A DNA stretch of 64,000 bases, taken from Anaerolineae bacterium (GTDB lineage Bacteria > Chloroflexota > Anaerolineae > 4572-78 > J111). Below the pieces are notes generated by a model. That model was not told the origin of the DNA, did no database searches, and saw only the letters and a program-made list of their open reading frames with translations. Location: contig JAKLJP010000008.1 of NCBI GenBank assembly GCA_023151115.1, forward strand, positions 1-64,000, in the 5' to 3' direction. A program made the translations under genes and the position numbers. This document shows positions 21,352 through 30,003 of this stretch, piece by piece. How positions within the stretch are numbered: the stretch's first letter is position 1; every line of letters starts with the position of its first letter.

Positions 21352-21382
21352 AACCTTAAAGGTCTTAAAGACCTTTAAGGTT
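21352..21382. repeat. 31-base near-perfect palindrome
   Basis: AACCTTAAAGGTCTT (21352-21366) and AAGACCTTTAAGGTT (21368-21382) with a single central A. It sits 16 bases before the MttB-like start and 5 bases after the lipoprotein stop. It lacks a loop, so it is more likely a protein-binding site or cruciform than a terminator. Confidence 0.7.
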
Positions 21383-21398
21383 TTCTTGAAAGACATCT

Positions 21399-22922
21399 AT
21401 GAAACCAACCATCGAAATTATTGAACCTGAGCTAATCGAACAAGTCTTGGTTGAGGCCAAGCAAATTCTGGCCGAAGTGGGCGTTGAAGTGATGGGCCAA
21501 ATGCTGCGTGAGCGGCTGTTGGATCACGGTCTGCGGCAAGACCCGGCTAGCGGGCGGGTTCTCTTTCCGCCTGACGAAGTGGAGCGAGCCATTGCCAGCA
21601 CACCGCGCTCGTTTACCCTGTACAATCGGAACGGGGAGCCACATGCGCATCTGGGCGGCGATAACGTTCACTTCGTGCCCGGCTCCAGTGGAGTCAAGGT
21701 GCTGGACCATCGCACCGGCGAGACCCGCGCCGCCACCACCGCCGACTTTATCGAATATGTTCGTCTGGCCGATGGTTTGCCGCACATCGCTTATCTGGCA
21801 ACGGCCTTTTCAACCGGTGACATCGAACCCCAGGTCTCCGATGCCTGGCGGCTGTACCACTGTTTGACCAATTCGGTCAAGCCGGTGGTCTCCGGAGCCT
21901 TTACTGCCCACGGCACGCCGCGCATGGCCGCGATGATGCAGCTTTTCCGCCACGATAAAGCCGACCTCATCGCCCGTCCCATGAGCATTTTTACCATCAC
22001 CCCGACCGGCATGTTCCGCTACAGCCATGACTCCTGTCAAAATCTGCTCGATTGTGTCGAGTGGGGTATTCCCATCGAAATTGTGCCGGTGACGTTGATG
22101 GGACTGATCGCGCCGGTTACAGCCGTTGGTGCGACCATTATGCACGTGGCCGATGTGTTGGCTGGGGTGACGATGGCTCAGATTGTCAAACCAGGGGCGC
22201 CGCTGTTATTTGGGGGAGCGCCGGCCGCATTTCATATGAAAACAACGGCCTCGCCTATGGCCGCGGTCGAATCGCTGCGGCTGGATGTGGCCTATGTGAA
22301 AGTGGCAAAATCGTTGGGGCTGCCCACCCAATCTTATATGGCTTTGAGTGACAGCAAGTTTGTGGACGCCCAGGGGGGCGCCGAAGCCTTTGCCAGCGCC
22401 CTGTTGGCCGCGATGGCCGGGGTTAACTCTGTTTCCGGGCCGGGTATGCTCGATTATGTACTGGTGTTCAGCCTGGAAAAATTAGTCTTTGACAATGAAC
22501 TATGCGGCCAGGCCCTGCACTTTGTGCGCGACTTTAAACCGTTGGAGGATATCCCAACCGTTGAACTGGTCCACCAACTGCTGCAAAGTCAACATCTGCT
22601 GATTGCCGACCACACCCTCAAATACTGGCCGGAGGAAATGTATTTGCCCGGTCCGGCTTTTGACCGGCTCAACCGCGACAACTGGCAAAAAGCCGGCCGG
22701 CCGACGCTGCACCAGCGAACCCTGGCCGAAGTCGAGCGGGTTCTGGCGGCCTACCAACCGCTGGAAACCGACCCTCTGGCCCTGGCCGAAATGCGCCGCT
22801 TGATTCAATCCGGCCTGGTAGAAACGGATACCCTGCCGGAAATCCACCTGGCCGAGTCCAGCGCCGCTGCCGGGACGAGTAAAACCTCGTCCCGCCGCCC
22901 GCGCCCACGCCGAGAAGGCTGA
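21399..22922 (+). CDS. Trimethylamine methyltransferase (MttB) family protein, non-pyrrolysine
   Basis: The 507-residue protein matches the MttB superfamily: an N-terminal L-x-E-V-G-V-E-V helix, P-R-S-F-T-L-Y-N-R, a central barrel with [11 protein letters not shown] and the late S-D-S-K-x-V-D-A-Q-G-G-x-E-A-x-A-S segment. The frame runs through without an amber codon, so this is the non-pyrrolysine branch, in which glycine betaine (MtgB), carnitine, proline-betaine or related amines transfer a methyl to a corrinoid protein. No corrinoid protein or activase is near, so the acceptor is unknown. The lysine/serine-rich C-terminus is not conserved. The start lacks a good ribosome site except GAAAG at about -9. 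Confidence 0.85.
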   Translation: MKPTIEIIEPELIEQVLVEAKQILAEVGVEVMGQMLRERLLDHGLRQDPASGRVLFPPDEVERAIASTPRSFTLYNRNGEPHAHLGGDNVHFVPGSSGVKVLDHRTGETRAATTADFIEYVRLADGLPHIAYLATAFSTGDIEPQVSDAWRLYHCLTNSVKPVVSGAFTAHGTPRMAAMMQLFRHDKADLIARPMSIFTITPTGMFRYSHDSCQNLLDCVEWGIPIEIVPVTLMGLIAPVTAVGATIMHVADVLAGVTMAQIVKPGAPLLFGGAPAAFHMKTTASPMAAVESLRLDVAYVKVAKSLGLPTQSYMALSDSKFVDAQGGAEAFASALLAAMAGVNSVSGPGMLDYVLVFSLEKLVFDNELCGQALHFVRDFKPLEDIPTVELVHQLLQSQHLLIADHTLKYWPEEMYLPGPAFDRLNRDNWQKAGRPTLHQRTLAEVERVLAAYQPLETDPLALAEMRRLIQSGLVETDTLPEIHLAESSAAAGTSKTSSRRPRPRREG

Positions 22923-22924
22923 GG

Positions 22925-22990
22925 GTGGTGGATAGGATAGAAGATAGAGAATGGCAAAAGTTAGCTTTTTCTATCTACCCTCCATCTTCC
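22925..22990. repeat. AGATAG-word palindrome between convergent genes
   Basis: GGTGGTGGATAGGATAGAAGATAGAG words face CTATCTACCCTCCATCTTCC around GGCAAAAGTTAGCTTTTT. It overlaps the 3' end of the SURF1 gene, encoding its last few residues (E-D-G-G). Confidence 0.55.
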
Positions 22991-23736
22991 TGCCCCTTCC
23001 TCATCTCCTGTCGTAGAAACAACCCATAGGTAACGACCAAAATTGCGGCAAACGAGAACCATTGAATGGCGTAGCCCAAATGAGGCCCTTCGTCCAGGGT
23101 GGCCCCGCTGTCCGGTTGAGGTAAGGCGCCGTTTGGCGTGTCAGGAGCGGGGAGTTGTCTGATAAAAATGGATAACAGGGGATAAGGCACTTGCTCCTGG
23201 ATACGCTCAATGTCCACCCGAAACCAGGCTACCAGGCGGGTCTGGCCCGCTTTAAGAGGGGGATCGAGGGGCGCCAGTGAACTGGGCCGGGTTTGAGTTT
23301 GATAGGCGATGCCTTCAATGGTAACTTCGCCGGGGAGGTCGTAGGTAGTCAAACTAGCCGGTTCGGGATCAGAGTCGTCTCTGGGAATCCAGCCCCGATC
23401 TACCAGCACGGCAGTATCGCTGCCGTTAATACGCAGCGGCGTTACCAGATGTAAGCCGGGCCGGTCGCCTAGCAATTGGTTACGGATAACGATGGCAGCG
23501 GCATTATCGAAAACGCCCGTAACCTTGACGCGGTGGAAATGAAGTTCAGCCGGGTCAACCGGCACGCCGGTGAGAGGAATAGGCGGCTGGTTCAGGGCCG
23601 CCGTAATATTTTGGTTCAAACTACGCCGTTCTTCCAGCCGCCGTAATTGCCACAACCCCAAATTGACCAGCAAAATCAGCACTACCAGAGCCGACAAATG
23701 CTTCAAGAGCCAGGAACCCGTTATCAATTTAGCCAT
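22975..23736 (-). CDS. SURF1 family cytochrome oxidase assembly protein
   Basis: SURF1/Shy1 helps to insert haem a during assembly of haem-copper oxidase. The 253-residue protein has one transmembrane helix near the N-terminus (L-S-A-L-V-V-L-I-L-L-V-N-L-G-L-W-Q-L-x-R-L) and one near the C-terminus (Q-W-F-S-F-A-A-I-L-V-V-T-Y-G-L-F). The periplasmic middle carries P-G-x-H-L-V-T-P-L, V-D-R-G-W-I-P and a late G-P-H-L-G-Y-A-I-Q-W motif, as in the family. ATG at 23736 is chosen over one five codons upstream. No oxidase gene is in the window. It implies aerobic or microaerobic respiration in the organism. Confidence 0.9.
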   Translation of the reverse strand: MAKLITGSWLLKHLSALVVLILLVNLGLWQLRRLEERRSLNQNITAALNQPPIPLTGVPVDPAELHFHRVKVTGVFDNAAAIVIRNQLLGDRPGLHLVTPLRINGSDTAVLVDRGWIPRDDSDPEPASLTTYDLPGEVTIEGIAYQTQTRPSSLAPLDPPLKAGQTRLVAWFRVDIERIQEQVPYPLLSIFIRQLPAPDTPNGALPQPDSGATLDEGPHLGYAIQWFSFAAILVVTYGLFLRQEMRKGQEDGG

Positions 23737-23996
23737 ATTAAAACATCTCATTTTATTGTGAAAAATTTAGCGGATATTATAATCCACCGGATCGGAATAA
23801 CGAATTTGAAAGATGGGGAAACGTTCTTGAATGTGCCTGCTGAAAGTTGTATAATTATCAAGCTTATGGGGAGTGAGTTGGGATGGTTATCCTATATTCA
23901 TTTTTGATAGCTATGGTATCATGAGTTATCAAATGTAATGAGGTCTTTCCTCTTGGTTCAATTGCTTATTATCAACTCTACGATTCAGAAACCGAC

Positions 23997-25265
23997 ATGA
24001 ACGACACATCACCTACCATTCTGAGCGTTGAAGATACGATGGAAAACCGAATCTTGGTCAGGCGCATCCTTGAAAGCCAGGGCTACAAGGTAATTGATGC
24101 GGTCAATGCTTTAGAGGGCATCAAGACGGCCGTCGAAATTAAGCCTGATCTCATTCTAATGGATATCAACCTGCCTGACCTGGACGGTTTTACGGCAGTG
24201 ACCCGCATCCGCAGTTTCCCTCAACTTACCACCATTCCGATTATTGCCTTAACGGCGCGTAATGTGATGGATGACCGCGACCGGGCTAAGGCTATTGGTT
24301 GCGATGCTTATCTCAACAAACCTATAGATGTTGAAGAGTTAATTACGGCAGTAGCCAAGTACCTTACCACCAAGCATAAACCGGAAGCGGCGGCGACCAA
24401 ACGCGAATATTATCTGCAAGAGCAAAGCCTGACCCTGATAAGCGAGTTGGAGCGAAAAAACGCCGACCTGGAAGCGGCAAATGCCAATCTCAAGGCTGCT
24501 TATGACCGCCTGAAACACTTTGAGGAAGCCAAGAGCAACTTTATCTCGGTGGCTTCGCACGAGCTGCGCACGCCCCTCACCGTCATCCACAGTTATAATC
24601 AAATGCTGCAAATGCTGCCCAGCATCAACAATGATGAAACCGCCAAAGAATTACTGGCCGGCGTAGCCAGGGGAACGGCTCGGTTAAAGGAAATTATGGA
24701 TGATATGGTCAGCGTCATCCGCATGGAAATGGCCAATAAAGACTTTAAGTTTGAGCCGGTTTCCGTTAGAAATATCATCAACACGGTTGAGGCAGCACAA
24801 GCTGCTGTGGCCGCCAGCCGGCAGATTACCCTCGAAACGGATATCGCCAGGGATTTGCCTATTATCAACGGCGATATGGACCAACTCCACTCTGCGTTGA
24901 CCCGCATTGTCGGCAACGCCATTAAATACACCCCCGATGGAGGCCGGATTACCATCAGCGCCCGGCTGTTGGCTAAAACCAATGGTCAAGACCAGGCGTT
25001 TGTCCAGATTGTGGTGGCCGATACCGGCGTTGGCATTGCCCTTGACAAACAAAAGTTGATTTTTGAGAAGTTCAGCACCGCCGAAAATGTGGCGCTGCAC
25101 AGCACCAGCAAAACTCAATTCATGGGGGGAGGGGCTGGCCTGGGTTTGACCATCGCTCGCGGCATCATCGAGTCGCACAATGGTCGGATCTGGGTTGAGA
25201 GTAGTGGTTACGATCCGGAGAATTTGCCCGGCAGTAAGTTTTTTATCATTCTACCGGCCCAGTAA
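23997..25265 (+). CDS. Hybrid response regulator-histidine kinase
   Basis: The 422-residue soluble protein starts with a receiver domain (V-E-D-T-x-E-N, phospho-acceptor Asp56, Thr at T-A-R-N, Lys108 in N-K-P). A coiled coil follows (about 140-180), then HisKA with His188 in F-I-S-V-A-S-H-E-L-R-T-P-L and a HATPase_c domain with N-box G-N-A-I-K-Y-T-P-D-G-G, D-T-G-V-G-I and G-A-G-L-G-L-T. With the receiver first and no sensor module, it is likely to act as an intermediate in a phosphorelay fed by another kinase. No partner is adjacent; the 245 bases upstream carry no gene. Confidence 0.92.
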   Translation: MNDTSPTILSVEDTMENRILVRRILESQGYKVIDAVNALEGIKTAVEIKPDLILMDINLPDLDGFTAVTRIRSFPQLTTIPIIALTARNVMDDRDRAKAIGCDAYLNKPIDVEELITAVAKYLTTKHKPEAAATKREYYLQEQSLTLISELERKNADLEAANANLKAAYDRLKHFEEAKSNFISVASHELRTPLTVIHSYNQMLQMLPSINNDETAKELLAGVARGTARLKEIMDDMVSVIRMEMANKDFKFEPVSVRNIINTVEAAQAAVAASRQITLETDIARDLPIINGDMDQLHSALTRIVGNAIKYTPDGGRITISARLLAKTNGQDQAFVQIVVADTGVGIALDKQKLIFEKFSTAENVALHSTSKTQFMGGGAGLGLTIARGIIESHNGRIWVESSGYDPENLPGSKFFIILPAQ

Positions 25266-25300
25266 CAAAATTGAGCCATTCCAGCCTTTATCGTCTCTTT

Positions 25301-25327
25301 ATCCCGACTTCGGTCGGGATTTTTATT
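25301..25327 (+). terminator. Intrinsic terminator with TTCG tetraloop
   Basis: ATCCCGAC - TTCG - GTCGGGAT stem followed by TTTTTATTT, 35 bases after the hybrid kinase stop. Perfect stem and U-tract. Confidence 0.9.
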
Positions 25328-25415
25328 TCGGCAAACTCTCCCTTCTTAAATAAGAGCTGCCAATTTCCTGAGAATGTGGGTTGGCGTTATAATATGTTTC
25401 TCTTAATAAACAATT

Positions 25416-26381
25416 ATGTTTACTTTGCTCGGGCTTGTTCAGACTGTTTGTTCAAGGGTTAGTTTGCCCCAAATTTATTGCGGCCTTATTTTTTTACTCC
25501 TTTTAAGCGGGTTGGTGGGTTGTGTTCAGGCTACCCCGGCCACACCGGGAGCACTCTACCGTGCGGAAACTGTTGTTTTGCCCACCGGCGGCCCAACCCC
25601 TAAACCAACCCCGCCCAGCACCCGCGTTATCCCCCTCGAAGCGCTGACTCCTGCCCCCACACCAACCATTACCCCGCTGCCCGACGAAGTGCGAGCGTTG
25701 GTGGTAGATATAATTGATGGCGACACCATTACCGTAGTGATGGACGGCGACCCACCAGGGCTGACCTATACGGTGCGCTATCTGGGTATTGATGCGCCGC
25801 CGAACACTACCAGCATTCCCTGGGGGGTGGTAGCTTTTGAGATCAACCGGAAATTAACCAATGGACGGGTAGTTCGGCTGGAACGGGACCAAACCGATGT
25901 TGACAGCGAAGGTAATTTGCTGCGCTATGTTTTTTTGGATGATGCCCTGCTGAGTATTACCCTGGCCGAACAGGGATTAGTCAGGGCCAACATTGTCGAG
26001 CCGGATACACGATTTCAGGCTGAAATTCTGGAAGCGGAGGGACGGGCCAAGGCCGCTCAATTGGGCTTGTGGAGCAACCGCCCCCCCACGCCGACTCCTC
26101 GTCCGGCGGTTTCACCGACGACAGCCCTGACCGGAACCGTAACCCTGACCGTCACCACCGTCACCCCCGAAACTGTTGAGCCGGCGGAGTCCACCGCTCA
26201 ACCCGAAGCAACAGAAGAAGTCGCCCCGGCCACTACTTCCGAAGCCACCGTCGAACCGGAGACCACCTCTACCGGCGAAGCGGAGGTTGAACCCACCGCT
26301 GACACCCTCACCCCTGAGCCAACCGGAGAGACAACCCCCGGCAGCGACTCCAGTGAAACGGATTTGCAAGGGCCTGATTGA
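25416..26381 (+). CDS. Thermonuclease-like (SNase) lipoprotein
   Basis: A 321-residue exported protein. A signal peptide (L-I-F-L-L-L-L-S-G-L-V-G-C) ends in a lipobox. A PT-rich linker follows, then a staphylococcal-nuclease domain (about 90-230) with V-V-D-I-I-D-G-D-T-I-T-V, R-Y-L-G-I-D-A-P and a late L-G-L-W-S-N motif. The usual catalytic arginines are only partly kept: the first R is present in R-Y-L-G-I-D, while the second R/E pair (normally L-E-x-D-x-x-x-x-D-x-x-x-R) reads V-R-L-E-R-D-Q-T-D-V-D-S-E-G-N-L-L-R-Y. A T/E-rich tail of about 100 residues follows. Likely a secreted nuclease that remains attached to the cell surface. Confidence 0.8.
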   Translation: MFTLLGLVQTVCSRVSLPQIYCGLIFLLLLSGLVGCVQATPATPGALYRAETVVLPTGGPTPKPTPPSTRVIPLEALTPAPTPTITPLPDEVRALVVDIIDGDTITVVMDGDPPGLTYTVRYLGIDAPPNTTSIPWGVVAFEINRKLTNGRVVRLERDQTDVDSEGNLLRYVFLDDALLSITLAEQGLVRANIVEPDTRFQAEILEAEGRAKAAQLGLWSNRPPTPTPRPAVSPTTALTGTVTLTVTTVTPETVEPAESTAQPEATEEVAPATTSEATVEPETTSTGEAEVEPTADTLTPEPTGETTPGSDSSETDLQGPD

Positions 26382-26419
26382 AGCCCTGAACCCCTCCCCG
26401 CGTAAAATAGGATAGCGAA

Positions 26420-26610
26420 CTCAGGCATTTCCAAAGAAAATAATTATCCGATGTTCGTCTTGCGTGTTGTGTCTTATGTGAAATAAGGCAACTCCAAGAA
26501 AATAATTACTCAATATTCGTGTTGCGTGTTGCGTCTTGCGTGAGGTAAAGCAGACGGAACACGCAAGACGCAACACGTTTTGGTTAATTTAAATCTTGGA
26601 ACTGCCTTAT
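26420..26610. repeat. CGTGTTGCGTCTTGCG-word repeats and palindrome
   Basis: GTGTTGCGTCTTGCGTG faces CACGCAAGACGCAACACG, preceded by two near-identical direct copies of a CCAAGAAAATAATTA...CGTCTTGCGTG stretch (about 26430 and 26495) and followed by TTGGAACTGCCTTA complementary to earlier AAGGCAACTCCAA. No gene lies in this 280-base gap. Confidence 0.65.
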
Positions 26611-26662
26611 CCCTTTCATCTGGATTTGCCAGACCAGGATACAGTTACTAAAATTCGTCCCT

Positions 26663-27916
26663 GTGAAGATCGTATTCATCGGCCCCTTTGGGCTGCAACC
26701 GAAGGGGACAATGAGTTCGCGGGCCTTACCCCTGGCTCAAGCCCTAGTTAAGCGGGGGCACTGCGTTACCCTGCTCATTCCGCCCTGGGACGACCCGCAG
26801 CGGGCCGGGCAAAGCTGGGTAGAAGGCGGGGTGCAGGTGGTCAATGTAGCGCTGCCGCCGCGCCTGCCGTTGCTCTTTCACATCTGGTTGACCCGCATCC
26901 TGGTGGCGCGGGCGTTGACGCTCCAACCGGACGTGGTTCACTTGTTCAAACCCAAAGCTTACGCTGGTTTGGCCCATTTGGGCTTGTGGGTATTGCGCCG
27001 CCGGCGAGGCGGCTCGCTCCGGCTGGTCGTGGACGCCGACGATTGGGAACAAGCCTGGAATGAGATCGCTTCTTATTCTGCCGTGCAAAAAAAGTTGTTT
27101 GCCTGGCAGGAAAGGTGGGGACTGCGCCAGGCCGATGCCGTCACCGTCGCCAGCCGCGCCCTGGAAAAACTGGTGGTGGCCCAACGCGGAGGCGAAACGG
27201 CACGGGTCTTTTATCTGCCCAATGGTTGCGACCCCAAAACGACCGCCGACCCATTCGACAGGCTCAGGGCAGGCCGCCGACTGCAAACCGCCAACCCTCC
27301 TTCCCCGTCTATCGTCTATCGTCTACCGTCTACCGGCATTGTGCGTGAAAAGTGGCAGCTTGGCGACGCTCCGACCATCCTGCTCTACTCTCGCTTTTGG
27401 GAATTTCGGTTGGAGCGGATTGTGGCGCTGGTGCGGGCGGTGGCGGCTCAATTGCCTCAAGCCCGCTGGCTGATGGTGGGACAAGGGCTGGCGGGAGAGG
27501 ACAAGGCCCTGGCCGGCCAATTGGCCGAAGCCGGATTGATGGAGTATGTTCGTTTTACCGGCTGGCTGCCGCTTGACGAAGCACCGGCCTATTTTGCAAC
27601 GGCGCAGGTGGCTGTGTATCCTTATGATGACACGCTTATCAACCGGACAAAATGTTCGGTCAAGCTGATTAGCTTGTTAGAAGCCGGAGTTCCAGTCGTG
27701 GCCGATGCCGTCGGTCAGAATGTCGAATATATCCAAAATGGCGTATCGGGCCTTTTGACGCCCGCCGAAGATGACGAGGCTATGGCTGCGGCGGTGGTAG
27801 CTTTGCTGCAAAATCATGAGCAGCAGCAAGCTTTGGGTCAGGCTGCCCGGCGCTATCTGGCCGAGAAATTCGATTGGACTTATCTTGCGCAAATCGCTGA
27901 AAGGGCGTATGGTTGA
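26663..27916 (+). CDS. Family 4-like glycosyltransferase with in-frame repeat
   Basis: A 417-residue GT-B type enzyme. The N-terminal half carries the acceptor domain start F-I-G-P-F-G-L-Q-P-K-G-T. The C-terminal half carries the GT4 donor motif L-L-E-A-G-V-P-V-V-A (E-x7-E region), and F-T-G-W-L-P-L-D-E-A-P-A-Y-F-A-T-A. Between the halves, residues about 196-226 (D-P-F-D-R-L-R-A-G and an I-V-Y-R-L-P-S-T segment) are unlike any GT and correspond to a DNA repeat. Start is GTG at 26663, chosen for the V-K-I-V-F-I-G strand. Its stop overlaps the VanZ start (TTGA). Sugar and acceptor are unknown, probably a glycolipid or cell-wall polymer. Confidence 0.85.
   Translation: MKIVFIGPFGLQPKGTMSSRALPLAQALVKRGHCVTLLIPPWDDPQRAGQSWVEGGVQVVNVALPPRLPLLFHIWLTRILVARALTLQPDVVHLFKPKAYAGLAHLGLWVLRRRRGGSLRLVVDADDWEQAWNEIASYSAVQKKLFAWQERWGLRQADAVTVASRALEKLVVAQRGGETARVFYLPNGCDPKTTADPFDRLRAGRRLQTANPPSPSIVYRLPSTGIVREKWQLGDAPTILLYSRFWEFRLERIVALVRAVAAQLPQARWLMVGQGLAGEDKALAGQLAEAGLMEYVRFTGWLPLDEAPAYFATAQVAVYPYDDTLINRTKCSVKLISLLEAGVPVVADAVGQNVEYIQNGVSGLLTPAEDDEAMAAAVVALLQNHEQQQALGQAARRYLAEKFDWTYLAQIAERAYG
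27249..27340. repeat. In-frame repeat inside the glycosyltransferase
   Basis: A CATTCGACAGGCTCAGGGC word, widespread in Chloroflexota genomes as translated PFDRLRAG, is followed by tandem TCTATCGTC/TCTACCG words. Length is a multiple of three and it leaves the frame open. Confidence 0.65.
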
Positions 27917-28368
27917 CCTTGTTACAACTTGAACTTTGGCCGCGCTGGCTGCGCGATTTTCTGCCGCTGGTTGTCTGGATGGCCGTTATTTTTTTGCTCT
28001 CGGCGCAGCCCACCCTGATCAAGATTGAGGACGAAGCCGGCGAAAAGCTTGTTTACAAAACGGCGCACATGCTCGCTTATGCCGGGTTGGCCTGGTTGTG
28101 GTGGCGAGCACTCGCACCCCAGCGACAGGTAAGCTGGCGTGATTTATTGTTGGCCTTTGGGTTGGCAACACTTTACGGCGTAACCGATGAAATTCACCAG
28201 CGTTTTGTGCCAGGCCGGCATGGCCGCCTGGCTGATGTATTTTTTGACGCAGCAGGAGCCTGGGCCATGATCCTGCTCATCCGGCAGGTCAAGTGGTTGC
28301 GTACCTGGCCCGACTCCCTGTTAACCCGGTTCAGCACGGCTGAAGCGAAAAGTCTAACCGGGCGATAG
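27913..28368 (+). CDS. VanZ family membrane protein
   Basis: A 151-residue protein with four hydrophobic helices, matching VanZ-like: W-M-A-V-I-F-L-L-S-A-Q-P at the first helix, a K-x-A-H-M-L-A-Y-A-G-L-A-W-L-W helix, Y-G-V-T-D-E-I-H-Q-R-F-V-P-G-R between helices three and four, then D-V-F-F-D-A-A-G-A. The family member VanZ gives low teicoplanin resistance, and the D-E-x-H-Q-x-F-V-P-G-R motif is conserved across it. Start is TTG at 27913 overlapping the glycosyltransferase stop. Both are probably envelope proteins made together. Confidence 0.88.
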   Translation: MTLLQLELWPRWLRDFLPLVVWMAVIFLLSAQPTLIKIEDEAGEKLVYKTAHMLAYAGLAWLWWRALAPQRQVSWRDLLLAFGLATLYGVTDEIHQRFVPGRHGRLADVFFDAAGAWAMILLIRQVKWLRTWPDSLLTRFSTAEAKSLTGR

Positions 28369-28451
28369 TCGTAGGGTATCAGGCAACTATTCTGCAAAGT
28401 GTCTGACTACTGACTATTTCACTACTGTTTTGAAGGAGAGATAAACTTGCG

Positions 28452-29090
28452 ATGATACCGCTCACACCGGAGCAAAGAGATTACAAGGAAAGAACGCTCA
28501 ACCAACTTATGGTTAACCTGCCCCTGCTTGAGGCCAAATTGGCGCGGGAAACTCAACGCCATGTGGCGGTGACGCTGCACGAACACCTTGAAGCCATTGA
28601 GTCCCACATCGTCAGGCTGCAACAAGAGCTGACCCACGAGGTTTTGCTGGAGCCGGTCGCCGACGACTTATGCCGCCAGGCCGCCAGCGCCCTGACCAAA
28701 CAGAAGTTGTTTATGGCTAAACGCTACATTGCCAAGCTGGAAGCCATTGAGCCGTTTTACCCGGAGATAAGCCGATTGAAACAAGAGGCCGAGACAGGCC
28801 AGGTGAGCCGGCGAACTCGCGCTTTAAGCCAGAGTGAGCCACTGCCAACCGCTGCTGCCGCCCATGTGCCGCTGTTAGCCGCCGGAGGCGCTCCCGGTCC
28901 AGCCGCACCGAATGGTCCGCGAGCTGCGCTACCGTCAGGGGGCAGGCTGCGACAGAAAGAGACCAGCGGCTGGCGGCAGTATTTTCAATTTCATATTGTG
29001 GCCAGTTGCCTGGTGATTCTGCTGCTGGCCTGCGTGATGGCCGGTGTAGGCGGAATGAATGTGCTGCGCTGGCTGATTGAAGGATCGTGA
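28452..29090 (+). CDS. Hypothetical tail-anchored protein
   Basis: I do not recognise this 212-residue protein. Residues 1-120 are helical and charged, with coiled-coil character (E-A-K-L-A-R-E-T-Q-R-H and H-L-E-A-I-E-S-H-I-V-R-L-Q-Q-E). A Pro/Ala/Gly-rich linker (about 125-170) follows, and one transmembrane helix ends the protein (A-S-C-L-V-I-L-L-L-A-C-V-M-A-G-V). GGAGAG precedes the ATG. The stop TGA is followed by the GAGGACGCGAG palindrome. It is placed with its bulk in the cytoplasm, anchored by the C-terminal helix; this is inference. Confidence 0.6.
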   Translation: MIPLTPEQRDYKERTLNQLMVNLPLLEAKLARETQRHVAVTLHEHLEAIESHIVRLQQELTHEVLLEPVADDLCRQAASALTKQKLFMAKRYIAKLEAIEPFYPEISRLKQEAETGQVSRRTRALSQSEPLPTAAAAHVPLLAAGGAPGPAAPNGPRAALPSGGRLRQKETSGWRQYFQFHIVASCLVILLLACVMAGVGGMNVLRWLIEGS

Positions 29091-29160
29091 GGCAAAGAGG
29101 CGAGGACGCGAGAAGAATTCATCTCCTCGCGTCCTCGCCTCACTTTTCCTCGCCTCATCC
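29089..29160. repeat. GAGGACGCGAG palindrome between convergent genes
   Basis: AGGCGAGGACGCGAG (29098-29112) pairs exactly with CTCGCGTCCTCGCCT (29126-29140), loop 13, extended by GTGAGGC / CTCAC and CCTCGCCTCA words. The same words build the in-frame insertion inside mutL at 13711-13808. Confidence 0.75.
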
Positions 29161-29162
29161 CC

Positions 29163-29969
29163 TCAGGAAACCTCGGTTAACCCGGTCAACTCGGCCCACT
29201 CTGCCTCGCTCAGTTCGGGCATGCGCTCATTGGGGTGGATGAGCAAATCGCCAAAGATTTCAGGTTGTTCCACGCGAATAACACGCCGTTTGATCAGTTC
29301 CAGCACCGCCAGGAGGGTCACAATCACCTCGATTCGACTGCGACTGCGGGCCAGTAATTCCTGAAAGCTGACGGTCCGATTGGCCATTAACTCTTGCCGG
29401 ATATGGACCATCTGCTGGCCGATAGTCACAATTTGCGGCGAAATAACCTCGTCCACCACCGGATCGGGTGGTTTGATCGCCAGGGCAGTCCGGGCGGCTT
29501 GCAGCAAGTCCGCCAGGCTGATTTCACCGGGGATGAGCTTTGGCTCGATTTTGAGGGGTGGAGCCAAGCGCACAAAATTGCGCCGGCCGGCCGCCTCAAC
29601 CTCGTGCAGGTGGGCCGCAATCCGTTTATACTGCTTGTAGGCCAATAATTGGCGGGCTAATTCGTCGCCTACATCCTCTTCCGCCTCGTCGAGCATGCTG
29701 GCCGGGGGACGCGGTAGCAGCGCCTCGGATTTGATCAAAATCAACTTAGCCGCGACCACCAAAAAATCGGTCAGTTCGTCCGGGTCAACCTCTCGCAAAA
29801 TATCCAGATAGGCCAAATATTGATCGGTGACATACGCCAGCGAAATCTTGGTGATGTCCAGTTCTTCCTGCTCGATCAGGTTGAGCAGCAAATCGAGCGG
29901 CCCTTGAAAGTCGGGCAGGTCTACATTGTAGGGGGTGGGGGGGGCTTCGGTAAATTTATTGGTATCCAT
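29163..29969 (-). CDS. scpA: Segregation and condensation protein A
   Basis: ScpA is the kleisin of the bacterial Smc-ScpAB condensin. The 268-residue protein starts the core with F-Q-G-P-L-D-L-L-L-N-L-I-E-Q-E-E-L-D-I, follows with I-T-D-Q-Y-L-like Y-V-T-D-Q-Y-L-A-Y-L, L-V-V-A-A-K-L-I-L-I-K-S-E-A-L-L-P, and ends with a winged helix (F-x-E-L-L-A-R-S-R-S-R-I-E-V-I-V-T-L-L-A-V-L-E-L-I-K). All are typical. scpB is not adjacent. A second ATG is not needed; the first is preceded by a weak A-rich site. The gene is convergent with the tail-anchored protein gene. Confidence 0.94.
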   Translation of the reverse strand: MDTNKFTEAPPTPYNVDLPDFQGPLDLLLNLIEQEELDITKISLAYVTDQYLAYLDILREVDPDELTDFLVVAAKLILIKSEALLPRPPASMLDEAEEDVGDELARQLLAYKQYKRIAAHLHEVEAAGRRNFVRLAPPLKIEPKLIPGEISLADLLQAARTALAIKPPDPVVDEVISPQIVTIGQQMVHIRQELMANRTVSFQELLARSRSRIEVIVTLLAVLELIKRRVIRVEQPEIFGDLLIHPNERMPELSEAEWAELTGLTEVS

Positions 29970-30003
29970 CTTTTATCGTCATCGAAGTAATATTTTAGGG
30001 CGC

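Noticed and set aside
21399..22922. Pyrrolysine-type MttB
   Set aside because: No in-frame TAG; the frame is continuous, so it is the non-pyrrolysine branch.
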